Below, piece by piece: positions 43,688 to 52,171 of a DNA stretch of 64,000 nucleotides. The stretch lies in the NCBI RefSeq assembly GCF_900215355.1, contig NZ_OBEA01000005.1, positions 348,829-412,828 on the forward strand, given 5' to 3'. How positions within the stretch are numbered: position 1 is the first letter of the stretch; each line of letters opens with the position of its first letter. A program made the position numbers and the translations under genes. This DNA is from Pseudooceanicola antarcticus. Its GTDB lineage: Bacteria; Pseudomonadota; Alphaproteobacteria; Rhodobacterales; Rhodobacteraceae. The notes beneath the pieces were generated by a model, which saw nothing but the letters and a program-made list of their open reading frames with translations, was not told where the DNA came from and ran no database searches.

Positions 43688-45362
43688 GACCACAGGCGAC
43701 GCCTTCCTGCGCGACGACAGCCACTGGCGCCTGCGCGAGATCTACGAGCCCGCCCTGGCGCGCTGGCGCCTGCCGAAGACAGGCCACGCAGTCGATCTGG
43801 GCGCGGGTTTCGGGGCCTTCGCCCTGCCCTTCGCGCTGGCCTGGCCGGGCTGGCGTGTGACCTGCCTGGAACCCGACCCGAAGGCCTTCGAGGCGCTGGA
43901 AAGGAACATCGCCGAGCATGGGCTTGGCGCGCGGATCGAAGCGCAGCAAATTGCCATCGTGCCGGGGGCCAGGGGCAAGGCACCGTTGATCCGCAGCCGC
44001 AAGCGTCCCGCCTTCCTCTCCGCCGATGTCGCGCATTGGCAGGGCGGCGGCCTGGCTGAACCCCTGCCCGCCAAGCCGCCCGAGTGGCTGGTCGATCTCT
44101 CTGCGGATCTGCTGAAGCTCACCGCGCCGGGACACGAGGCCGCGATCCTCGAGGCTTTCGCCGAGCAGCTGCCGCCCTTCCTGCTGGGAGAGTCCTGGGC
44201 CGAGCCGCCGCCCTCGCGTCTCTTGGGGACAAGGCAGACCTCGGTCTACCTGCCCTTCGCGGGCAGCCCCTGGCGGCTCAGGCGCGATCCGGGAGAGGCG
44301 CACGCGGGTCTGGACGTGGTGGTGGCCATGTATAATTCCCAGGAGACGATCGAGGATTGCCTGGGCAGCCTGTTGCAGGACGCGCCACCGGATCAGCATA
44401 TCTGGGTCGTGAACGACGGCTCGACCGATGACAGCCCTGCGCGGGTCCTCGACCGCTTCGGCGATCTGCCCGGCCTGACGCTGCTCGACAAGCCCAACGG
44501 TGGCTGCGCCTCGGCGCGGAACTGGGGCCGGATGCACTCGGGCGCGGCGCATATCGCCTTCGTCGATGCCGATGACGCGGTGGAGCCCGGCTTCTACGCC
44601 GGTCTGCTGGAGCTCGCCCGCTATTCCGGCCAGGGCGCGGTTCAGGGCGGTTTCCGCCCCTTCCGCGACACGCCCGAGGGGCGCAGGCACGAGCGTTCTC
44701 CGGATGCCTTCGACCACCTGCCCCGCCGGCAATTCGGCGCGGTTGAGGTCTTTGACCTGCCCTGGCCCGAGGTGGTGACCGGGCAGCCGACGATTTGGCG
44801 GCGGATCTACCGGCGCGACATGCTGGACGCCAGAAACATCTGGTTCCCCGAGCATATCCGCGCCTTCGACGACCAGATCTTCCAGATCCTGACCGGCTAC
44901 CATGCCGGGCTGATCCCGGCCCGAGACGGCCTGCACTACCTCTACCGCCAGCATGCCGGGCAGGACATCCGCCAGGGCGACGAGCGGGCCTTCTACTCTC
45001 TCGAGATGTACCGCATGGTGCTGCGCCGTGCGGTCCAGGAGGGGTGGAGCGATTTCGGCCCTGTTGCGACCTCCTTCTTCAGCACCCTGAAGTGGAGCCA
45101 TGACGGGTTGCGAGAGGATCTGCGCGCCGATTTCCTGCGCGGCGCGGCCGAGCTCTGGACCTACATGCGCCATGTCTGGGGGCCGGGGATCGAGAGCGCC
45201 GCCCGGCCGCAGCTGCTGCCCGAGAGCTTCGCGCGCGAAGCCGCGCGGCTCGACAAGCGCCTGCACGCCCTGGGCGATGGCTATGTCTTTGCCTTCCTCG
45301 ACGGGCCCTCCCTGCATGTGGACATGCTGCGCGCCGACCGCGCGATCCGCGAAAGGGCCTAG
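43635..45362 (+). CDS. FkbM-like methyltransferase / family 2 glycosyltransferase fusion
   Basis: A 575-residue two-domain protein. Residues about 20-200 carry a SAM-binding fold (AVDLGAGFGAFALPFALAWP and CLEPDPKAFEALERNI) of FkbM type. Residues about 215-480 form a GT2 domain: VVVAMYNSQETIEDCLGSLL, VVNDGSTDD, GGCASARNWG and FVDADDAVEP. The fusion suggests methylation and glycosylation of one glycan. The start at 43635, behind AGAGG, overlaps the preceding GT2 gene by 53 bases. The C-terminal ~100 residues are helical and unassigned. Confidence 0.85.
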   Translation: MSSAPSVFRAFGRSVALETTGDAFLRDDSHWRLREIYEPALARWRLPKTGHAVDLGAGFGAFALPFALAWPGWRVTCLEPDPKAFEALERNIAEHGLGARIEAQQIAIVPGARGKAPLIRSRKRPAFLSADVAHWQGGGLAEPLPAKPPEWLVDLSADLLKLTAPGHEAAILEAFAEQLPPFLLGESWAEPPPSRLLGTRQTSVYLPFAGSPWRLRRDPGEAHAGLDVVVAMYNSQETIEDCLGSLLQDAPPDQHIWVVNDGSTDDSPARVLDRFGDLPGLTLLDKPNGGCASARNWGRMHSGAAHIAFVDADDAVEPGFYAGLLELARYSGQGAVQGGFRPFRDTPEGRRHERSPDAFDHLPRRQFGAVEVFDLPWPEVVTGQPTIWRRIYRRDMLDARNIWFPEHIRAFDDQIFQILTGYHAGLIPARDGLHYLYRQHAGQDIRQGDERAFYSLEMYRMVLRRAVQEGWSDFGPVATSFFSTLKWSHDGLREDLRADFLRGAAELWTYMRHVWGPGIESAARPQLLPESFAREAARLDKRLHALGDGYVFAFLDGPSLHVDMLRADRAIRERA

Positions 45363-46234
45363 CCGGCGGCGATGAAGGCTTCGTGCAGGGCCAGGGCATA
45401 GATGCGCCGCCGGTAGAGCCGCGCCTGCATCCTGCCGACATCGGGCGTCTCGACCCTGAGCTCCCGCCCCAGCTTGGCGGCAAGGTAGCGCGCCAGAAGC
45501 TCAGGCCGGTGGTCTGCCTGCGACAGCGCCGCCAGACGGGCGCGGGCCTTCGGGTCGAAGACCGGGTTGGCCGCCTCGGGCCGCCGCTCTGCTGCCGCGC
45601 GGAACCAGCGGTAGAGCGCCAGGTCGTCCCCGGCGGCCTCCAGCAGCTCTGCCTCCGTGCCCGGCCAGTCGACACCCCGCCCGACCGAGACATTCTCGGC
45701 CCGCAGGTCCGGCGCCGCGATGCCCAGGGCCTTCAGCAACTCCGCCTGTCCCGCACCGGCACCGGGAATGTCGAAGACCCGGTCCATGCCCCGCAGCACC
45801 GCCTTCGCCCCCTCGAGCGCCGACCCATGGGCCCGGCGGATCGAGGGAAAGGGCGCCAGCAGGAAAGAGCACATGACATTGCGATTGCGGCGCAGGAAAT
45901 CCTCGGCCCCCTCGGGCCGCCACCCCGGCGCGCGCAGGGCCATGTCGAAACGGTACTGGCTGCGGATGCGGGCCGCCGGTTCACGCAGCGAGCTGGCAAA
46001 GAGCAGCTCTCCCCGCAGGTAGGGCAGCATCGCCTCGTGCAGCCAATGGCCGATGACTGCCCGCAGCTGCCACGGTTCTGCGATTTCAAGGAAATCCGGC
46101 CGCCCGCGCCGCAGGTTCGAGATCAGAGAGGTGCTCTGATACACCTGCGCGGGCGCAAGATGCCGTTCCAGCGCATTGGTCAGTGACATCCCGGCGCATT
46201 TCGGCACATGCACGAAGAAGAGAACACGGCCCAT
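45359..46234 (-). CDS. Sulfotransferase family protein
   Basis: A 291-residue protein with the PAPS-binding-like N-terminal motif VHVPKCAGMSLTNALERHL, typical of carbohydrate sulfotransferases of the HVPKCAGTS class. A second conserved stretch, LLFASSLREPAARIRSQYR, matches the 3'-phosphate loop. It is convergent with and overlaps the FkbM/GT2 gene by four bases. The ATG at 46234 behind GGGGGGCGG was preferred to an upstream TTG. Together with the gene at 26598 it suggests a sulfated surface product. Confidence 0.82.
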   Translation of the reverse strand: MGRVLFFVHVPKCAGMSLTNALERHLAPAQVYQSTSLISNLRRGRPDFLEIAEPWQLRAVIGHWLHEAMLPYLRGELLFASSLREPAARIRSQYRFDMALRAPGWRPEGAEDFLRRNRNVMCSFLLAPFPSIRRAHGSALEGAKAVLRGMDRVFDIPGAGAGQAELLKALGIAAPDLRAENVSVGRGVDWPGTEAELLEAAGDDLALYRWFRAAAERRPEAANPVFDPKARARLAALSQADHRPELLARYLAAKLGRELRVETPDVGRMQARLYRRRIYALALHEAFIAAG

Positions 46235-46422
46235 ACCGCCCCCCGGTTTGCCCAGCTTGGCCAAGGGTGTATCCTGAAAGAAGTTACGCCCCCGTTAACC
46301 CTGCCTCTGCCGGGAAACATCTTGCGCAGAGGGGACAAAACCCCCAAAGGGCAGGCGAAACTTGCCGCACCCTTTCGCGGCCCTACCTGAGCCCTTCCCC
46401 GCGCGCCCCCCGGAGTGTTGCC

Positions 46423-47514
46423 ATGCAGACCCCCTACTACCTCATCGACAAGGCCCGCCTGCTGCCCAACATGGAAAAGATCGCCCAGCTGCGCGAGGCG
46501 TCCGGCGCCAAGGCCCTGCTGGCGCTGAAGTGCTTTGCCTCCTGGGGCGTCTTCGATTTCATGTCCGACTACATGGACGGCACCACCTCCTCGTCGCTCT
46601 TCGAGGTGAAGCTGGGGCGGCAGAAGTTCCCCGGAGAGACCCACGCCTATTCCGTCGCCTGGGCCGATCACGAGATCGACGAGGTGCTCGCCAATTCGGA
46701 CAAGGTGATCTTCAACACCGCCCAGCAGCTGCAGCGCTTCGAGACCCAGTCCGCCGGTCACACCCGTGGCCTGCGGGTAAACCCCGGTGTTTCGACCTCG
46801 GGCTTCGACCTGGCCGACCCGGCCCGCCCCTTCTCGCGCCTGGGCGAACATGCCCCCGAGGATATCGAGCCGGTGGCCGAGATGATCTCGGGCTTCATGT
46901 TCCACAACAATTGCGAGAACGCCGACTTCGAGCGCTTCGACGCCATGCTGGGCATGATCGAGCAGCGCTTCGGCCACCTGATCCGCCGCATGGAGTGGAT
47001 CAGCCTGGGCGGCGGCATCCATTTCACCGGCGAGGGCTACCCGCTCGACCGCCTGGCCGAACGCCTGAAGCGTTTCGCCGGAGAGAACGAGGTGCAGGTC
47101 TACCTGGAGCCCGGCGAAGCGGCGATCACCCGCTCGACGACGCTGGAGGTCACCGTGCTGGACACGCTCCACAACGGCAAGAACCTGGCCATCGTCGACA
47201 GCTCCATCGAGGCGCATATGCTGGATCTGCTGATCTACCGCGAGAGCGCCAAGATGGAAGAGGCGGGCGAGCAGGAGTGGATGGTCTGCGGCAAGTCCTG
47301 CCTGGCCGGAGACATTTTCGGCGAGTTCCGCTTCGACCATGCGCTGCAGCCGGGCGAACGCCTGTCGATCCAGGACGCCGCAGGCTACACCATGGTGAAG
47401 AAGAACTGGTTCAACGGAGTGCAGATGCCCTCCATCGCCATCCGCGAGCTTGACGGGACCGAGCGTCTCGTGCGCGACTTCAACTACGACGATTTCGTCT
47501 CGGCCCTGGGCTAA
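46423..47514 (+). CDS. nspC: Carboxynorspermidine/carboxyspermidine decarboxylase
   Basis: A 363-residue fold-type III PLP decarboxylase of the NspC/CASDC family. The PLP lysine lies in ALLALKCFASWG, followed by GLRVNPGVSTSGFDLADP, HNNCENADFERF, the glycine-rich phosphate site LGGGIHFTGEGYP and the cysteine-bearing VCGKSCLAGDIFG. It decarboxylates carboxyspermidine or carboxynorspermidine to the polyamine, the last step of the alternative spermidine pathway. Start at 46423 follows CGGAGTG. It precedes its partner dehydrogenase by 52 bases. Confidence 0.95.
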   Translation: MQTPYYLIDKARLLPNMEKIAQLREASGAKALLALKCFASWGVFDFMSDYMDGTTSSSLFEVKLGRQKFPGETHAYSVAWADHEIDEVLANSDKVIFNTAQQLQRFETQSAGHTRGLRVNPGVSTSGFDLADPARPFSRLGEHAPEDIEPVAEMISGFMFHNNCENADFERFDAMLGMIEQRFGHLIRRMEWISLGGGIHFTGEGYPLDRLAERLKRFAGENEVQVYLEPGEAAITRSTTLEVTVLDTLHNGKNLAIVDSSIEAHMLDLLIYRESAKMEEAGEQEWMVCGKSCLAGDIFGEFRFDHALQPGERLSIQDAAGYTMVKKNWFNGVQMPSIAIRELDGTERLVRDFNYDDFVSALG

Positions 47515-47566
47515 GCCCGCGGCAGAGGCGGAGACCAACCTGAACAAAAGGGGGTTTCCCGAACTG

Positions 47567-48805
47567 ATGAAACGCAATGTCCTCATCATCGGCGCCGGCG
47601 GCGTCGCCCAGGTCGTGGCGCATAAGTGCGCCCAGAACAACGATGTTCTTGGTGATCTCCATATCGCCAGCCGGACGAAATCGAAATGCGATGCCATTCT
47701 CGAAACCGTGCGCGAGAAGGGCGCGATGAAGGTCGATGGTATCTTCGAGGCCCATGCCCTTGATGCCCTAGACGTGGCCGCAACCGCCGCGCTGATCCGT
47801 GAAAAGGACGTGCAGATCGTCATCAACGTGGGCACCGCCTTCGTCAACATGTCGGTGCTGGATGCCTGCATCGAAACGGGTGCGGCCTATATCGACACCG
47901 CGATCCACGAAGAGCCCGACAAGATCTGCGAAACCCCGCCGTGGTATGCCAACTACGAATGGAAGAAGCGCGATCTCTGCGCCGAGAAGGGCGTCACCGC
48001 GATCCTCGGCGCCGGTTTCGATCCGGGCGTGGTCAACGCCTTTGCCCGCTACGCCATCGACACCTACATGGACGAGGTGAAGTCGATCGACATCGTCGAC
48101 ATCAACGCGGGCAGCCACGGCAAGTACTTCGCCACCAACTTCGACCCCGAGATCAACTTCCGCGAATTCACCGGGGTGGTCTACTACTGGGAAGACCAGC
48201 AGTGGAAAGAGACCACCATGTTCGCCTCGGGCCGCGACTGGGACCTGCCGGTCGTGGGCACGCAGCGCGCTTACCAGTCGGGTCATGACGAGGTGCATTC
48301 GCTGGCCGCCAACTACCCCCACGCCGACGTGCGGTTCTGGATGGGCTTCGGCGAGCATTACATCAATGTCTTCACCGTGCTGAAGAACATCGGCCTGCTC
48401 TCGGAACAGCCCGTCACCACTGCCGAGGGGCAAGAGGTGATCCCGCTGAAGGTGGTCAAGGCCTGCCTGCCCGACCCCTCGTCGCTCGCGCCCGATTACA
48501 CCGGCAAGACCTGCATCGGCGATCTGGTGAAGGGCACGAAGGACGGTCAGGACGTCGAGGTCTTCGTCTACAACGTCGCAGACCACAAGGAAGCCTACGA
48601 GGAAGTGGGCAGCCAGGGCATCTCCTATACCGCGGGCGTGCCGCCGGTGGCCGCGGCCATGCTGATCGCCAAGGGCGACTGGGATGCCAAGACGATGAAG
48701 AACGTCGAGGAAATGGACCCCAAGCCCTTCTTCACCATCCTCGACCAGATCGGCCTGCCGACCCGCGTCGAGTTCAACGGCGAAGACAAGGCCTGGAACG
48801 CCTGA
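47567..48805 (+). CDS. Carboxynorspermidine/carboxyspermidine dehydrogenase (saccharopine dehydrogenase family)
   Basis: A 412-residue NADPH-dependent enzyme. The Rossmann motif is VLIIGAGGVAQVVAHKCAQN, then IASRTKSKCDAI, GAGFDPGVVNAFARYA and SFDIVDI-like segments of the saccharopine dehydrogenase/CASDH family. It condenses aspartate semialdehyde with putrescine (or diaminopropane), and NspC then decarboxylates the product. It is adjacent to nspC in the same direction; many genomes have the reverse gene order. ATG at 47567 follows AAAAGGGGG. Confidence 0.94.
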   Translation: MKRNVLIIGAGGVAQVVAHKCAQNNDVLGDLHIASRTKSKCDAILETVREKGAMKVDGIFEAHALDALDVAATAALIREKDVQIVINVGTAFVNMSVLDACIETGAAYIDTAIHEEPDKICETPPWYANYEWKKRDLCAEKGVTAILGAGFDPGVVNAFARYAIDTYMDEVKSIDIVDINAGSHGKYFATNFDPEINFREFTGVVYYWEDQQWKETTMFASGRDWDLPVVGTQRAYQSGHDEVHSLAANYPHADVRFWMGFGEHYINVFTVLKNIGLLSEQPVTTAEGQEVIPLKVVKACLPDPSSLAPDYTGKTCIGDLVKGTKDGQDVEVFVYNVADHKEAYEEVGSQGISYTAGVPPVAAAMLIAKGDWDAKTMKNVEEMDPKPFFTILDQIGLPTRVEFNGEDKAWNA

Positions 48806-48827
48806 TCCCGCGCTGATCCGTTTTTTG

Positions 48828-48863
48828 AGGGCCTCCGGCAGAAATGTCGGGGGCCTTTTCCTT
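48828..48863 (+). terminator. Intrinsic terminator after the polyamine genes
   Basis: The stem GGCCTCCG/CGGGGGCC (one G-U pair) with a ten-base loop is followed by TTTTCCTTT. It lies about 25 bases after the carboxyspermidine dehydrogenase stop. Confidence 0.7.
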
Positions 48864-48877
48864 TCGCGGGGTCGCAT

Positions 48878-49080
48878 GCCTCCGGCGGCAGTATTTTCAG
48901 CCGTCGGATAGAGGGTGTGGGGGGTGCAAAGCCTGCCCTGTCGCGCCCGGAGCGCGCTGGCAGATCCGCCGCCGGCGAGAGGATTTCCGGCCTCGGAATG
49001 GGACAAGAGCCCCCCTGCTTCCATCCGATGGCCGAAAATACTGCGGGGGGATCTCCGCAGGAGATGGGGGCAGAGCCCCC
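48878..49080. repeat. Dispersed palindromic intergenic element, copy 5 (paired, large loop)
   Basis: The left arm GCCTCCGGCGGCAGTATTTT followed by CAGCC and TCGGATAG (48878-48911) is mirrored by CCATCCGATGGCC plus GAAAATACTGCGGGG (49021-49050). A GGGGGCAGAGCCCCC hairpin (about 49066-49080) follows. The architecture, with arms plus hairpin, reproduces copy 1 in opposite order. It occupies the gap between the convergent polyamine operon and modC. Confidence 0.75.
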
Positions 49081-50162
49081 TACCCGCTTCCCACGTTGCC
49101 CGGCGCGATGGAGAGGGTCTTGAGGATGGCGTGGCACTCCACACCCTCCGCCAGCTCCAGCGCGCTGACAGAGCGCTGCGTGAGCCGTGCGAGGATCTGC
49201 CCGGCCCGCGTCTCGACCGCCACCAGCGCCCCCGGCCCATGGCCTTCCCGGATCGAAACCACGCGTCCGGCGACGATGTTGAGCGCGGAGAGCCCCTCGG
49301 GCCGGCGGCGCGACAAGATCACGTCGCTGGCCGGCAGGCGCAGGCGCAGCTCTGTTCCCTCGGGCTGGGCGAGGCGCGGCAGGAAGAGCGCGGCACCGCC
49401 CGCGTCAAGCTCGCTCAAGCCATCGGCATGATGGCTTCGGATGCGCGCGGTGATCAGCGCGCCCGCCTCCCGCGTGCCCGAGGGGGTGAAACCGGGGTCA
49501 GAGAAGACCTCGACCGCGGGGCCCATGCGGGTGATCCGCCCGGCCTCCAGCTCGATCACCGTGGTGGCCAGCCGCGCGACCTCCTGCACCGAGTGGCTGA
49601 CATAGAGGATCGGCAACCCGGCCTCGTCGCGCAGCCGTTCCAGCCAGGGCAGGATCTCGTCCTTGCGCGCGGTATCGAGGGCCGAGAGCGGTTCATCCGC
49701 CAGCAGGATCTGCGGGTCCGAGAGCAGCGCCCGGCCGATGGCGACCCGCTGCTGCTCGCCCCCCGAAAGCGCGCCGGGGCGACGGGACAGCAGGGGGGCC
49801 AGGCCCAGCATGTCGGTGATGCGGTCGAAATCCTGCGACTTGCCCGCGCGCGCGAAGCGGCGCCCGTAGCCGAGGTTGCCGCGCACCGAGAGGTGGGGGA
49901 AAAGGCGTGGTTCCTGAAAGACATAGCCGACGCGGCGGCGGTGTGGCCTGAGATCGACCCCCTGGCCGCTGTCGAAGAGCACCCTTTCGTCCAGCGCGAT
50001 CCGCCCCTCGTCCGGGCGCAGCAGGCCTGCCACCGCGCGGACAACGCTGGTCTTGCCGGCCCCCGAAGCGCCGAAGAGCACCGTCAGCCCCGGCGGCGCC
50101 TCGAAGCTCAGATCCAGCCCGGCGCTGCCGAAACTGTGGCGCAGGCGCAGCGAGAGGCTCAT
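49080..50162 (-). CDS. modC: Molybdate ABC transporter ATP-binding protein
   Basis: A 360-residue ATPase. Walker A FGASGAGKTS, signature ALSGGEQQRVAIGRAL, Walker B LLADEPLSALD and switch VSHSVQEV. The C-terminal domain, with GLSALNIVAGRV and the following Mop-like segment, is the regulatory molybdate-binding module of ModC. It works with ModB and ModA encoded upstream; its start overlaps the modB stop (ATGA). Its stop abuts repeat copy 5. Confidence 0.95.
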   Translation of the reverse strand: MSLSLRLRHSFGSAGLDLSFEAPPGLTVLFGASGAGKTSVVRAVAGLLRPDEGRIALDERVLFDSGQGVDLRPHRRRVGYVFQEPRLFPHLSVRGNLGYGRRFARAGKSQDFDRITDMLGLAPLLSRRPGALSGGEQQRVAIGRALLSDPQILLADEPLSALDTARKDEILPWLERLRDEAGLPILYVSHSVQEVARLATTVIELEAGRITRMGPAVEVFSDPGFTPSGTREAGALITARIRSHHADGLSELDAGGAALFLPRLAQPEGTELRLRLPASDVILSRRRPEGLSALNIVAGRVVSIREGHGPGALVAVETRAGQILARLTQRSVSALELAEGVECHAILKTLSIAPGNVGSG

Positions 50163-50851
50163 GCGCCGCGCACCCGACGCGCGATGCGATGCGCCAGCAG
50201 CTCGGAGAGCGCCAGCGCCGACATGGCGAGGATCACCGAAAGCGCGACCAGGCGGAGGGCCGAGGCCTCGCCGCCGGGCACCTGCAGGAAGGCGTAGATC
50301 GCCGAGGGCAGCGTGCGGGTCTCGCCGGGGATGTTCGAGACGAAGGTGATCGTCGCCCCGAACTCTCCCATCGCCTTGGCGAAGGACAGGACCGCGCCGG
50401 CCAGCAGCCCCGGCAGGATCAGCGGCAGGGTGACCGTCAGGAAGCGCCAGACGGGCGGCGCGCCGAGGGTGGCGGCGGCCTCTTCCAGTTTGGGATCAAC
50501 AGCTTCCAGCGACAGGCGGATGGCGCGGACCAGCAGCGGAAAGCCCATGATCGCGGCGGCCAGCGCGGCGCCGGTCCAGTGGAAGGCGAAGGTGATGCCG
50601 AGGCCCTCCAGGAAGCTCCCGAGCGGTGCCCGGCGGCCCAGCGTGATCAGCAGCAGGTAGCCCGTGACCACCGGCGGCAGCACCAGCGGCAGATGCACCA
50701 GAAGGTTCAACAGCTGCCGCCCCGGAAAGCGCCAGCGTGCCAGCGCATAGGCGCAAAGCACCCCCGGCGGCAGGCTGGCCAGCATGGCCCAGAAGGCCAC
50801 CCTGAGCGAGAGACGCACGGCCTGCCATTCCTCGGGGCCCAGCCAGTCCAC
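50159..50851 (-). CDS. modB: Molybdate ABC transporter permease
   Basis: A 230-residue inner-membrane permease with about five helices and the EAA-like loop LEEAAATLGAPPVWRFLTVTL. It also shows FAKAMGEFGATITFVSNIPG, which is strongly conserved in ModB. It starts with GTG one base after modA and overlaps modC. It imports molybdate together with ModA and ModC. Confidence 0.94.
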   Translation of the reverse strand: MDWLGPEEWQAVRLSLRVAFWAMLASLPPGVLCAYALARWRFPGRQLLNLLVHLPLVLPPVVTGYLLLITLGRRAPLGSFLEGLGITFAFHWTGAALAAAIMGFPLLVRAIRLSLEAVDPKLEEAAATLGAPPVWRFLTVTLPLILPGLLAGAVLSFAKAMGEFGATITFVSNIPGETRTLPSAIYAFLQVPGGEASALRLVALSVILAMSALALSELLAHRIARRVRGA

Positions 50852-50852
50852 C

Positions 50853-51614
50853 TCAGTCTCCCAGCCAGGTGAAGCCCTGGGCCTCGAAGGTCGCGCGGGC
50901 CTCGGGGCCGGTGAGGAAGACCAGCAGCTCTTCGGTCAACGGGCTGCGGTTTTCCGCAAGCGCGGCAATGGGATAGAGGATCGGATCGTGGCTGTCCGCG
51001 GGGAAGGTGGCGACCACTTCGACCTTGGGCTCGGCGCGCGCGTCGGTGGCGTAGACTATGCCCAGGGGGGCTTCACCGAGGGCCACCAGCGAGAGGGCCG
51101 CGCGGACGTTGTCGGCCTGGGCGACATGGGGGGCGACGGCCTCCCAGAGGCCGAGGGAGGTGAGGGCCTGCTTGCCGTAGATACCCGCGGGCACGGCCTC
51201 GACAAGGGCCATGGCAAGGGGAGCGGCCCCGAGGATCTTGGGCAGCTCGGGATGCGACATCAGGTCGATCTCGGGCGCTTCCCCAGCCGGTGCGACGAGG
51301 GTAATCTCGTTTGAAAGCAAGTCCTTGCGGGTGCCGGGGGCCAACAGCCCCTCGCCTTCAAGCAGGTCCATCCAGTCGGGGTTGGCCGAGATGTAGACAT
51401 CCGCCGGTGCCCCCTGTTCGATCTGCCGCGCCAGCGCCGAGGAGCCCGCCAGCGAGATCCGCAGATCGGCGCCGGTGGCCTCTTCAAAGACCGGCTCCAG
51501 CGTCTCGAGCGCGGTCTTCAGCGAAGCGGCAGCAAAGAGGGTGACCTCTTCGGCGCTGGCGCGAAGCGGTAGGAGGCCCAGAAGGCAGGCTGTCAGAAGA
51601 GGCGCGCGGCGCAT
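50853..51614 (-). CDS. modA: Molybdate-binding periplasmic protein
   Basis: A 253-residue protein with a signal peptide (LLTACLLGLLPLRASAEE). The mature start VTLFAAASLKTALETL and oxyanion-contact residues in LAGSSALARQIEQGAPADVYIS are typical of ModA, as is the C-terminal FLTGPEARATFEAQGF. It captures molybdate, needed for the Mo-dependent formate dehydrogenase in this window. Start at 51614; a ModE-type box lies just upstream. Confidence 0.94.
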   Translation of the reverse strand: MRRAPLLTACLLGLLPLRASAEEVTLFAAASLKTALETLEPVFEEATGADLRISLAGSSALARQIEQGAPADVYISANPDWMDLLEGEGLLAPGTRKDLLSNEITLVAPAGEAPEIDLMSHPELPKILGAAPLAMALVEAVPAGIYGKQALTSLGLWEAVAPHVAQADNVRAALSLVALGEAPLGIVYATDARAEPKVEVVATFPADSHDPILYPIAALAENRSPLTEELLVFLTGPEARATFEAQGFTWLGD

Positions 51615-51624
51615 GGAATATCCT

Positions 51625-51650
51625 GCGTTATGTCTGGTGGGAAATATCGC
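51625..51650 (-). promoter_or_regulatory. Candidate molybdenum-responsive (ModE) operator
   Basis: GCGTTAT (51625-51631) and ATATCGC (51644-51650) form an imperfect inverted repeat with 12 bases between the arms (one mismatch). It lies 11-36 bases upstream of modA, between modE and modA. This resembles Mo-boxes of Rhodobacter, which have A/T-rich arms with C-G ends, but the exact consensus was not checked. Confidence 0.45.
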
Positions 51651-51674
51651 ATTCGGCGCCCCCCGCGCCAAGCG

Positions 51675-52043
51675 CTATTTTCGCGCCGACGCCTCGGGCC
51701 GAAGTGCGCGCAGCGTGGCAAGGGGTTGGGAAGACGCCTCTTTCGCGGAGTTCTCGAGCGCGCGATAGGCGGCAAGGACCTGCTCTCCGGCCTCGGTCAG
51801 CGCGGCCCCCCCGCCCCTGGCACCGCCGCGCGACGACAGCACGAGAGGCACGCGAAACATGGAGTTCAGCGCCTCGACCAGCTGCCAGGCGCGCTTGTAG
51901 CTCATGCCCATCTCGCGCCCCGCCGCAGAGATCGAGCCGGTGCCGGCGATCCGCTCGAGCAGCTCGGCCTTGCCGGGGCCCAGCACGACGCCATCGCCGT
52001 AATCGAGGCGGATGCGGAAGCGGGGATCTGGGGTGTGGCTCAT
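51675..52043 (-). CDS. ModE/LysR-like winged-helix molybdate regulator (N-terminal domain only)
   Basis: A 122-residue protein corresponding to the DNA-binding domain of ModE: FRIRLDYGDGVVLGPGKAEL, the HTH SISAAGREMGMSYKRAWQLV and ALNSMFRVPLVLSSRGGARG with ALTEAGEQVL. The molybdate-binding Mop (TOBE) domains of full ModE are absent, so it is a short MopB/ModE-like repressor. It lies directly upstream of modABC and probably regulates them. ATG at 52043 was chosen over an upstream start formed by repeated sequence. Confidence 0.85.
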   Translation of the reverse strand: MSHTPDPRFRIRLDYGDGVVLGPGKAELLERIAGTGSISAAGREMGMSYKRAWQLVEALNSMFRVPLVLSSRGGARGGGAALTEAGEQVLAAYRALENSAKEASSQPLATLRALRPEASARK

Positions 52044-52108
52044 GCCCGGAAGATGCCCGGCCAGCGGGGCCGCCGCAAGCGCCGGAATCCCCGTCGGTGG
52101 CCTGTCTG

Positions 52109-52141
52109 TATCGCGTCGGTATGACGTCGGTATCACGTCGG
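52109..52141 (-). repeat. Three 11-base direct repeats upstream of modE
   Basis: TATCGCGTCGG, TATGACGTCGG and TATCACGTCGG follow one another without gaps, 66-98 bases upstream of the regulator start. Eleven bases equals about one helical turn, so a protein could bind the same face three times. The right end lies 30 bases from the agmatinase stop. Confidence 0.5.
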
Positions 52142-52171
52142 TGTCGGGCGCACGGTGGATTTGCCCTGCGT

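Noticed and set aside
46235..46422. Possible polyamine-sensing leader RNA before nspC
   Set aside because: The 188-base gap has no clear conserved stem series or leader peptide that I could support; it is treated as an ordinary divergent promoter region.
52044..52136. Longer N-terminus for the ModE-like protein
   Set aside because: The extra residues are encoded by the 11-base direct repeats and are not ModE-like. ATG at 52043 fits the family length.
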